Origin: Chloroflexota bacterium
GTDB lineage: Bacteria; Chloroflexota; Anaerolineae; Aggregatilineales; UBA2796
Direction of reading: 5' to 3'
DNA length: 42,259 nucleotides
Assembly: GCA_021325095.1 (NCBI GenBank)
Contig: JAJPHV010000135.1
Span: 1 to 42,259 of the forward strand
The notes under the pieces are model-generated. The model saw nothing but the letters and a program-made list of their open reading frames with translations. It did not search any database and had not been told where the DNA came from. Below, in pieces: positions 1 to 5,859 of the stretch (its first letter is position 1; every line of letters starts with the position of its first letter). A program made the position numbers and the translations under genes.

Positions 1-75
1 ACCGGGTGGGACACATCCGTACCAATCAACGTAGCGCCGCTGCCAGCAGGATCGGCAAGCGCAAGCGTGCGGTAG
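1..75 (+). CDS. TnpB C-terminal fragment (IS200/IS605 family), partial
   Basis: An open frame runs in from the window edge for 24 codons and stops at TAG (73-75). The stop overlaps the start of the hairpin that ends the element. No catalytic residue or zinc ribbon lies in the window, so TnpB identity rests only on position: the frame ends exactly at an IS605-type right end, where tnpB normally ends, and its low-complexity Ala/Ser/Pro tail resembles TnpB tails. TnpB is an RNA-guided nuclease. Its guide RNA would overlap this 3' end. Confidence 0.45.
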   Translation, partial: TGWDTSVPINVAPLPAGSASASVR

Positions 76-107
76 AAACCCCCGCCTTTAGGCGTGGGGA
101 GTGTCAT
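60..107 (+). mobile_element. IS200/IS605-type right end with hairpin
   Basis: The stem CGCC (83-86)/GGCG (91-94) with a TTTA loop is extended by CCCC (79-82)/GGGG (96-99) with T95 bulged. It is preceded by TAGAAA and followed by AGTGTCA. This layout (GAAACCCC, hairpin, GGGGAG, TGTCA) is typical of right ends of TnpB-carrying IS200/IS605 elements, which use subterminal hairpins rather than inverted repeats. Only this end lies in the window. Confidence 0.65.
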
Positions 108-955
108 GTCGCTGCACGCGGGTAGACACGCGCTCCGATCACGATCAGAACAGCCGTCACGGCAATCAGAATGAGGAAATCCACGGCCACGTCACCCGCA
201 TTCGCCTGTCCAAGCATGAGCGCGCGCAGCAAGTCCACCTGATACGAGAGCGGGTTGAGCCGTGCGATGATCTGCAACCAGAGGGGCATGATCGCTACCG
301 GGTAAATGGCATTGCTGGCAAAGAAAAGCGGCATGGTCAGCACCTGCCCGATCCCCATAAAGCGCTCGCGTGTCTTGACCATGCAGGCGATGATCAACGA
401 GAAGGTGGAAAACAGCGACGCGCCGAGCAGCACGGCCACCAGCGTTCCGATCAGGAACAACGGGTTCCAGCTCAACTGCACACCGAGCAGCAGGGCCAGC
501 AGGTAAATGATGAGCATCTGCGACAGCCCGCGCACGCCTGCCGAGAGCGCCTTGCCGAGCACCAGTGCCGCGCGCGGCGTAGGGCTGGCTAAGAATTTGT
601 GAATGATGCCCAGGTCGCGCTCCCAGATGATCGTGATCCCGCTGAAGATGGCGATGAACAGCACGCTCTGTGCCAGGATGCCGGGGGCCATAAAGTCGAT
701 GTAACGTAAATTACCGGTCGGGATGGCCCGAATCTGGGTGAAGACCTGGCCGAACACCAGCAGCCACAGCGCCGGCTGCACGGCCCTCGTCAGCAAGTCG
801 GTTGGGTCGTGGCGGATTTTGCGGGCTTCCAGTTCCGCGATAACCAGCGTCTTTCTGATGAACCCGGTGATAGCGCTCAGGCCGCCATCGGCGGTAAGGG
901 CGGCAGCGGGGTTAGCCAACCCGCCGCGCGACACGTCTTGCTCTTGAAGCCTCAC
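104..955 (-). CDS. ABC-2 type permease (DrrB-like)
   Basis: Integral membrane subunit of a two-gene ABC exporter of the daunorubicin-resistance (DrrA/DrrB) type. The 283-aa product has a cytoplasmic N-terminus leading into LVIAELEARKIRHDP, which is typical of DrrB, then about six hydrophobic segments. I chose the GTG at 955 because AGGAGG lies just upstream; the ATG at 991 has no ribosome-binding site and would overlap the ATPase gene further. The gene overlaps the 3' end of the ATPase gene by 44 bases, so translation is probably coupled. Its stop codon (104-106) lies inside the right-end sequence of the adjacent insertion element, so the last residues may be altered by the insertion. The substrate is unknown. 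Confidence 0.85.
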   Translation of the reverse strand: MRLQEQDVSRGGLANPAAALTADGGLSAITGFIRKTLVIAELEARKIRHDPTDLLTRAVQPALWLLVFGQVFTQIRAIPTGNLRYIDFMAPGILAQSVLFIAIFSGITIIWERDLGIIHKFLASPTPRAALVLGKALSAGVRGLSQMLIIYLLALLLGVQLSWNPLFLIGTLVAVLLGASLFSTFSLIIACMVKTRERFMGIGQVLTMPLFFASNAIYPVAIMPLWLQIIARLNPLSYQVDLLRALMLGQANAGDVAVDFLILIAVTAVLIVIGARVYPRAAT

Positions 956-1709
956 GGTAATCTCCTCCTGATTCAAGCTGACTGCCCGCATGGTGAATGA
1001 ACACGTCGTCGAGGGTTGCGCCCTCCTTGCCGATGGATTGCTTGAGCGCTTCGGGGGTGTCGAGCGCGGCCACTTTGCCCAGGTGCATGATCGCCACGCG
1101 GTTGCACAGGCTGTTGGCCTCTTCCATCAGGTGCGTTGTCAGGAAGATGGTCATGCCGTACTCGCTGCGCATCTGCCGGACGTGCTCCCACACCATCCGC
1201 CGCGCCGAGGGATCGAGGCCCACCGTCGGCTCATCCAGGAACAGCAGGCGCGGCTGGTGGATCATGGACTGCGCGATCTCCAGGCGGCGGATCATGCCGC
1301 CCGAATAGGTGCGCACCAGATGATCGGCCACGTCGGCCAGCCCCATGAAGGCCAGGGCGTCGCGGATGATGGTTTCGCGTGTCTGGCGAGGAATGTCGTA
1401 CAGTTTGGCAAAGATCAGCAGGTTCTCGTAGCCGGTCAGTGTTCCATCGGCAGACAGCATCTGTGGAACGTAGCCGATCACCCGCCGCACTTCGGCGGCG
1501 TGCTCGCTCAGGCTGAAGCCGACCACTTTGGCGTCGCCGGAGGTCGGCGGCAGCAGCGTGGTCAGCATCTTGATGGCTGTCGTCTTGCCCGCGCCGTTTG
1601 GCCCCAGCAGGCCAAAAATCTCGCCTGCTTCCACCGTGATGTTGAGTGAATCGACGGCGGTCAGCGTTCCAAAGCGGCGCGTCAGCGCATTGGTTTCCAG
1701 GATAGGCAT
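912..1709 (-). CDS. ABC transporter ATP-binding protein (DrrA-like)
   Basis: Cytoplasmic ATPase that energises the neighbouring ABC-2 permease in drug or lipid export. The 265-aa product has Walker A GPNGAGKTT (about residues 36-44), a signature written as SGGMIRRLEIAQ, Walker B LLFLDEP and a switch histidine in LTTHLMEE, in normal order. The start is ATG 1709, with AAGGAGGAAGG in the 16-base gap after the marR gene. A longer frame to 1814 would overlap marR by about 90 bases and is rejected. The C-terminal DDVFIHHAG is typical of DrrA, and a basic tail of unclear value follows. It is co-transcribed with the MarR regulator upstream and the permease downstream. Confidence 0.9.
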   Translation of the reverse strand: MPILETNALTRRFGTLTAVDSLNITVEAGEIFGLLGPNGAGKTTAIKMLTTLLPPTSGDAKVVGFSLSEHAAEVRRVIGYVPQMLSADGTLTGYENLLIFAKLYDIPRQTRETIIRDALAFMGLADVADHLVRTYSGGMIRRLEIAQSMIHQPRLLFLDEPTVGLDPSARRMVWEHVRQMRSEYGMTIFLTTHLMEEANSLCNRVAIMHLGKVAALDTPEALKQSIGKEGATLDDVFIHHAGSQLESGGDYREASRARRVARRVG

Positions 1710-1725
1710 CCTGCGTCCTTCCTCC

Positions 1726-2217
1726 TTATGTAGAAGTCTCATTGTCGTCGGCCCGCTCCGCTCCAAAGAGTACCTTGATGGTGCGCATGGCCTGGCCGAT
1801 GGTCGCGCGCTCATCGGGCGAGAGCGCCGCCAGTCGCTCCGCCAGCCGCGCTCTGGTAGCGCTGGCTGCGGCCTGATAGGTGGATTCGCCCTGGGGTGTC
1901 AATTCCAGGCAGATGCGGCGTCGATCCTGCGGGCCGCTGCGCCGCGTTACCAGCTCCCGCACGACCAGCCGATCCACCATTTTAGAGATTGAGGGCAGCG
2001 TCAGCCCGATGTGCGCGGCCACGTCCGAGAGCGATGCGCCCGGATGGCGATGCAGGTAGGCCAGTGTGCGGAAATGTGGCACAGACAGGTCAGGACTGCG
2101 ATGGCTGCGCATCTCGGCCCGGATCGTTCGCATGACCAGCGGCACGCTGTCCGCGACCAACGCCGCACACTCTTCTGCTGACAGCGTAGCATTACTTTCC
2201 GGTTCTAATAGTTTCAT
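1726..2217 (-). CDS. MarR family transcriptional regulator
   Basis: A 163-aa winged-helix dimer protein, first gene of a regulator-exporter operon. The central part (LSDVAAHIGLTLPSISKMVDRL, about residues 60-82, followed by the RRSGPQDRRR wing and LTPQG) is diagnostic of MarR proteins. The two flanking helical segments form the dimer interface in this family. Family knowledge and position suggest that it represses its own operon and is relieved by a small aromatic or drug ligand. A palindrome overlapping its -10 box and start codon (2216-2230) would be the natural operator. Confidence 0.9.
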   Translation of the reverse strand: MKLLEPESNATLSAEECAALVADSVPLVMRTIRAEMRSHRSPDLSVPHFRTLAYLHRHPGASLSDVAAHIGLTLPSISKMVDRLVVRELVTRRSGPQDRRRICLELTPQGESTYQAAASATRARLAERLAALSPDERATIGQAMRTIKVLFGAERADDNETST

Positions 2218-2251
2218 ATTCTAAGTATATCGCTGAAACCGCAGCTTGCAA
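2216..2251 (-). promoter_or_regulatory. marR promoter with overlapping palindrome
   Basis: On the minus strand TTGCAA (2246-2251), a 16-base spacer and TATACT (2224-2229) form a good sigma-70-type promoter. Transcription would begin about seven bases further on, at or beside the ATG at 2217, so the mRNA may be leaderless; no ribosome-binding site is visible. The near-palindrome ATATTCT-A-AGTATAT (2216-2230, six of seven pairs) covers the -10 box and start codon and is a candidate autorepression operator. Confidence 0.5.
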
Positions 2252-2290
2252 ACTATCCCATCTGGATTTTCATCGAAGCCTTAGCAGCCC

Positions 2291-2321
2291 TTGACTCTCA
2301 CGTTACGTCATAGTTTAGAAT
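2291..2321 (+). promoter_or_regulatory. MerR-type promoter with 19-bp spacer and operator
   Basis: TTGACT (2291-2296) and TAGAAT (2316-2321) are separated by 19 bases, the overlong spacing that MerR activators correct by twisting DNA. The inverted repeat ACTCTCACGT-T-ACGTCATAGT (2294-2314, eight of ten pairs) fills the spacer. This is the classic layout of an autoregulated MerR/TipA promoter. Transcription should start near 2328, which places the first ATG (2322) upstream of the transcript and supports the GTG start at 2352. Confidence 0.75.
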
Positions 2322-2351
2322 GTGCTGCGGGTGAATGAGGGAGAAAACGAG

Positions 2352-3104
2352 GTGTATACGGTCAAGCAGCTTTCCGATCTGGCGTCGGTCAGCGTTCGCA
2401 CCCTGCACTACTATGACGAGATCGGCCTTCTGAAGCCAACGGCGGTGGGTGAGAATGGCTACCGTTACTACGGCGAGGACGCTCTGTTGAGGCTGCAACA
2501 AATCCTGTTTTTCCGGGAACTGGAATTGGGGCTGCTTCAGATCAAAGAAATCGTGGATAGCCCGGATTTCGACCTGGTATCTGCGCTGCGGACACACCGC
2601 CACGTCTTGCAGGAAAAGGTACGCCGCTTGCAGAACCTCATCGACACTGTAGACAGCACGATCCTCCACCTGGTAGGAGAAGTGGGCATGAGCAAGAAGC
2701 AGCTTTTCGCCGGTTTCAGCGACGAGAAACAGAAACAGTATGAGCACGAGATCGCAGAACGGTATGGCAGGGAGACTGTCGAGAAGTCGGTCAAACTCTG
2801 GAACAGATACACGCCGCAGGAAAAGGAAAAGATCAAAAGCGAAGGCGGAGCCATCTACAGCGATCTAGTGGCGCATATGGGCGAGGGCGCTGACAGTCCA
2901 GCAATCCAGGCCATCCTCGCCCGGTGGCATCAACACCTGCGCTATTTCTACGAGCCGACGCGGGACATTCTGCGCGGGCTGGGGCATCTCTACAACGAGC
3001 ATCCAGATTTCATCGCAACCTTCGAGAACATGCATCCTGGGCTGCCAAAGTTCCTGGAACAGGCCATCACCTATTACTGCGACCACCTGCCCAGCGAGGC
3101 CTAG
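2352..3104 (+). CDS. MerR family activator with TipAS ligand domain
   Basis: A 250-aa regulator of the TipAL type. The N-terminal MerR helix-turn-helix (YTVKQLSDLASVSVRTLHYY, then GLLKP and GYRYYGE) spans about residues 1-70, followed by a coiled-coil dimerisation helix. The C-terminal half contains the all-helical TipAS antibiotic-binding domain (HMGEGADSPAIQAILARWHQ, then FYEPT). In known TipA proteins ligand binding activates multidrug-resistance promoters, including their own. The start is GTG 2352, with GAGGGAG eight bases upstream; the earlier ATG 2322 lies inside the promoter. It is divergent from the marR-exporter operon, so the two regulators may respond to related toxic compounds. 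Confidence 0.9.
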   Translation: MYTVKQLSDLASVSVRTLHYYDEIGLLKPTAVGENGYRYYGEDALLRLQQILFFRELELGLLQIKEIVDSPDFDLVSALRTHRHVLQEKVRRLQNLIDTVDSTILHLVGEVGMSKKQLFAGFSDEKQKQYEHEIAERYGRETVEKSVKLWNRYTPQEKEKIKSEGGAIYSDLVAHMGEGADSPAIQAILARWHQHLRYFYEPTRDILRGLGHLYNEHPDFIATFENMHPGLPKFLEQAITYYCDHLPSEA

Positions 3105-3142
3105 ACAGCGGCGGCTGCCCTCTGCGGAGGCAGCCGCCTGTC
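3104..3142. terminator. Bidirectional hairpin between convergent genes
   Basis: A strong stem pairs GACAGCGGCGGCTGCC (3104-3119) with GGCAGCCGCCTGTC (3129-3142), with a small bulge. It sits exactly between the ends of the MerR gene (plus) and the DinB-like gene (minus). No long T run follows on either strand, so efficiency is uncertain. Confidence 0.55.
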
Positions 3143-3146
3143 CTGC

Positions 3147-3647
3147 TCATCCTTGATCCGTGAGCCAGGCCCGAATCGATGGCTCGTGTTCCTCGTGGAT
3201 GTGCCCGAAAAAGCTGTATACGACGGCACTGAGGTCGTTCCCGTCCATCCACTCGAAATAACCAGCCTCAAACAGACTGCGCTCCGGGAGCTTCTGCACG
3301 GCATCCTCGAAGCGCTGCCAGGTACGGCTCGAATCTTGAAGAATGTCATGCAGCGGGCGGTCTTTGTTTCGTTCGTAAATCCAGGCGTTAATCGCGTCGT
3401 CCGTATCCAGGCCGGAGGGCCAGGGGGCCGGGGCCACCGGCTGCCCGCTGATCGCGGCATCCAGGCGGGCCAGATTGCGTTCGCCCCAGGCGACGACGTG
3501 CGCGATCAAATCTTTGAAGGTCCACTGGCCCATCGGCCCTGGCTTCGTCATGCGTGCTTCGCCGATTTCAGCCAGCAACCGTTCCCAGCTTTCCCGCTCC
3601 GTGCGAAGCTGATCGAGGAGTTGCTGCCTGGTTTCAACTTTTTCCAT
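3147..3647 (-). CDS. DinB-like / ClbS-DfsB family four-helix protein
   Basis: A 166-aa cytoplasmic four-helix-bundle protein. The N-terminal half reads LLDQLRTERESWERLLAEIG, then GQWTFKDLIAHVVAWGERN. The W-x-x-KD-x-x-AH-x-x-AW pattern is typical of the DinB/ClbS superfamily. ClbS inactivates the genotoxin colibactin, and other relatives are thiol-dependent transferases; the substrate here cannot be read from sequence. A second His pair lies in GHIHEEHEPS near the C-terminus. The start is ATG 3647, with AAGGAG well placed; the GTG just upstream is less likely. It overlaps the end of the small upstream ORF, suggesting coupling. Confidence 0.75.
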   Translation of the reverse strand: MEKVETRQQLLDQLRTERESWERLLAEIGEARMTKPGPMGQWTFKDLIAHVVAWGERNLARLDAAISGQPVAPAPWPSGLDTDDAINAWIYERNKDRPLHDILQDSSRTWQRFEDAVQKLPERSLFEAGYFEWMDGNDLSAVVYSFFGHIHEEHEPSIRAWLTDQG

Positions 3648-3936
3648 CACAAATGCTCCTTGTCTGTAACTGGTCTTTTCCCTGGAAAGCGCAGCCAGAT
3701 GCGGTCACGACCTGGCCGCGCTTTGATCGACGGGCAACCGCTGGGCCTTGCCGTAGCGGGTGAAGGTAAAGGCCCCACCGCACCAGGCGCTGTCCCAGCC
3801 GTGCCAGGGTGCGCCGGTACCCTGGCTCACGACGCTTCCGGGGAGGGCGTGCCTGGCGGATCAAACGTTCGTGCTCGGCTTCCCAGAGCCGCTGCTGCAT
3901 GAAGGCTTCGGCCCACAGCGTTTCTCGGCTGATCAT
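3634..3936 (-). CDS. Small basic hypothetical protein
   Basis: A 100-aa frame beginning MISRETLWAEAFMQQRLWEA. It is rich in Arg in the middle (RQARPPRKRREPGYRRTLARLGQRLVRWG) and has no membrane segment or known motif. The start is ATG 3936, with GAGGTG four bases ahead. Only the first 60 residues look protein-like; the tail overlaps the next gene by 14 bases and may have little selection. I recognise no family. It could be a short expressed protein co-transcribed with the DinB-like gene, or a spurious frame. Confidence 0.4.
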   Translation of the reverse strand: MISRETLWAEAFMQQRLWEAEHERLIRQARPPRKRREPGYRRTLARLGQRLVRWGLYLHPLRQGPAVARRSKRGQVVTASGCAFQGKDQLQTRSICDGKS

Positions 3937-3952
3937 ATGCCACCTCACCCTT

Positions 3953-4039
3953 GTTACCCATCACGTAACCTGCTATACTACTTTACAGTAGTTACTATAC
4001 CATACAAGTAACTGTCGATCAAGCCTTTTGATGGTTACT
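3953..4039. promoter_or_regulatory. Cluster of GTTACT/AGTAAC half-sites between divergent genes
   Basis: The 117-base divergent gap holds GTTAC (3953-3957), GTAAC (3965-3969), GTTACT (3991-3996), AGTAAC (4007-4012) and GTTACT (4034-4039). Two pairs form inverted repeats; AGTTACT-N10-AGTAACT (3990-4013) is perfect. A separate inverted repeat ACTACT-TTAC-AGTAGT lies at 3977-3992. This looks like a multi-site operator. The CGNR protein next door is the obvious candidate regulator, but that is inference. Confidence 0.45.
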
Positions 4040-4053
4040 GACAGGGCGTTCAG

Positions 4054-4680
4054 ATGATGGATGTAGCATTGGACACCACGCCCACCTACAAGTTCGTCGG
4101 CGGGTGGTTGTGCCTGGATTTCTGTAACACGGGCGAGAATCGGGAGGCCGGCTACGTGGGCGAGCTATTGGGCAGCTACCAGAATCTGCTGGCGTGGAGT
4201 CAACAGGCGGGGCTGTTAGGCGCTTCCGAAATCCGCAGTTTGTCAATGGCAGCAGACCAGCGGCCAGCAGAGGCGCAAGCGGTGTATCAGCAGGCGACCA
4301 GGCTGCGCGAGGCGCTCTACCGCCTGTTCTCGGCCATTGTACATGGACGAGCCGCAGCGAACGAGGACCTGGCAGAACTGAACACTGTGCTGGCGCAGGG
4401 CCTCGGCCACCTGGCCGTACAACAGGCTGAACAGGGTTTTGGCTGGGTGTGGCGCAGCGACGCCGCTGATCTGGCGCAAATGCTGTGGCCTATCGCCCAC
4501 TCCGCAGCCGAACTGCTCACGCAGCCCAATTTGCAGCGCGTTCATGAGTGCGAAAATGGGCATTGCAGTTGGCTGTTCCTCGACCTGAGCCGCAACCACA
4601 GCCGCCGCTGGTGTACAATGGAGGACTGCGGCAATGTCGTTAAGGCCCGCCGCCACCGCCAGAAGCGGCAGACCACCTAA
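4054..4680 (+). CDS. CGNR zinc-finger / ABATE domain regulator
   Basis: A 208-aa putative stress-response transcription factor. The N-terminal ABATE domain starts with FVGGWLCLDFCNT (about residues 14-26), the conserved opening of this family. The C-terminal zinc finger has CENGHC and CTMEDC as its two C-x4-C pairs (about residues 166-192), followed by a basic tail ARRHRQKRQ. The defining CGNR tetrad reads CGNV here, so the Arg is replaced. A divergent half-site cluster lies directly upstream. The 3' end overlaps the convergent esterase gene by four bases. Confidence 0.85.
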   Translation: MMDVALDTTPTYKFVGGWLCLDFCNTGENREAGYVGELLGSYQNLLAWSQQAGLLGASEIRSLSMAADQRPAEAQAVYQQATRLREALYRLFSAIVHGRAAANEDLAELNTVLAQGLGHLAVQQAEQGFGWVWRSDAADLAQMLWPIAHSAAELLTQPNLQRVHECENGHCSWLFLDLSRNHSRRWCTMEDCGNVVKARRHRQKRQTT

Positions 4681-5828
4681 CACAGCCAGCGTTTTAGCCA
4701 GTCGAAGGCGGCTTTCTGCATTTCCAGGTCGAATTTGTGCGGCCCCGGATAAAACTCTCCGGTGTAGTGCTCTGACGCACCCACTTTCGCATAATGCCCC
4801 GCGATTCGTTCATGCGCGGCGCGCATTCCATCGATAGGGAAAAGCTCATCGTCCAGGTCGTACTGCACCAGCAAGGGCGACGGCGCACGGCACGCCGCCA
4901 GATCGGGCCAATCGCCGTAGCGCGCCCAACCCGTTGGGAAGAACATCCAGGTGTGGCTGTCCACGTGCTTGAACAGCAAATGCGCGTAGGTGCTCATCAT
5001 GCCGACGATCACCGCCGCGCGGATGGCCTCGGAGGTGGCTTGCAGCAGGGCCGAACGGCAGCCCCCGCCGGACAGCCCGACGCAGCCTATCCGTTCGGGC
5101 GATACGTCGGGGCGAGAGCGCAGGTAGTTCACCGCGATACGATCTTCGTGGCTGACCATGCCCGCCAGGGTCGTGCCGAGCAGGGCGCAGAACTTTTCGA
5201 GCAGCAGTTCCTGTAGCGTGGCCCCCGCGTTGTAACGGGCAGCTTCATGCGGGCTGCCATACTCGTCCGTGCCTTCCTTCCACCACAATCCTTCGGTAGC
5301 GTCTACTGTCTGTGGAATCCAATCCGGCAGCGTTTCGATAGGAAAGCGCCGCGATCCCCACAGGAAGGTGTCGTGTACCAGCACGACGAAGCCTTCCCTG
5401 GCGAGCGCGTTGGGGTAGGCGCGACTCCCGTAATAATGCTTCCGGTAATTGACCATCGCCGGATCAGACGGCTCCGGGCCTTCAGCGATCTTCTCTTTGC
5501 CATAGAACTTGTACCCACCATGATCGTGCAGCGCCACGACGCCGGGCAAGGCGGCGGGCGCGTTGATCGGTTTCAGCACATAGGCGTGCGTGCGCGGCCC
5601 ATAGCCCACCGACCAGGAGACCTCTTCGCCGAGCAGCCCATCCGACTCCCAGGTGCGCTCGACGCGCACATCGGCGGCTTGTTCTGGCAGGTTGGCAAAG
5701 CCCAGGACATCCCGCACGCGCTGTTGGGTTTCCGCGCCGGGCGATGCAACAGGCCACAGCGGGCGCTGCCGATGCGCTTCCGCCACCCAATCGCCGAACA
5801 CACCCAGGTGTCTGTAATCCGCTGTCAT
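4677..5828 (-). CDS. Alpha/beta hydrolase, dienelactone hydrolase/acetyl esterase-like
   Basis: A 383-aa esterase-type hydrolase without a signal peptide, so probably cytoplasmic. The nucleophile elbow GLSGGG has its Ser near residue 253; the acid is probably in YDLDDELFP and the His is in GPHKFD (near 364), giving a complete Ser-Asp-His triad. The N-terminal extension of about 90 residues before the core is usual for the plant-polysaccharide acetylesterase group. The start is ATG 5828, with GAGG ten bases upstream; a longer frame would overlap the preceding gene. It lies 31 bases after the alpha-L-rhamnosidase gene and is almost certainly co-transcribed. Removing acyl groups from rhamnose-containing oligosaccharides is the natural guess. 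Confidence 0.8.
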   Translation of the reverse strand: MTADYRHLGVFGDWVAEAHRQRPLWPVASPGAETQQRVRDVLGFANLPEQAADVRVERTWESDGLLGEEVSWSVGYGPRTHAYVLKPINAPAALPGVVALHDHGGYKFYGKEKIAEGPEPSDPAMVNYRKHYYGSRAYPNALAREGFVVLVHDTFLWGSRRFPIETLPDWIPQTVDATEGLWWKEGTDEYGSPHEAARYNAGATLQELLLEKFCALLGTTLAGMVSHEDRIAVNYLRSRPDVSPERIGCVGLSGGGCRSALLQATSEAIRAAVIVGMMSTYAHLLFKHVDSHTWMFFPTGWARYGDWPDLAACRAPSPLLVQYDLDDELFPIDGMRAAHERIAGHYAKVGASEHYTGEFYPGPHKFDLEMQKAAFDWLKRWLC

Positions 5829-5859
5829 CGCGCTTTTCCTCTCTACATGTCCTGGTTGC

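Noticed and set aside
2322..2351. ATG 2322 as start of the MerR gene
   Set aside because: It abuts the -10 box, upstream of the predicted transcription start; GTG 2352 has a ribosome-binding site.
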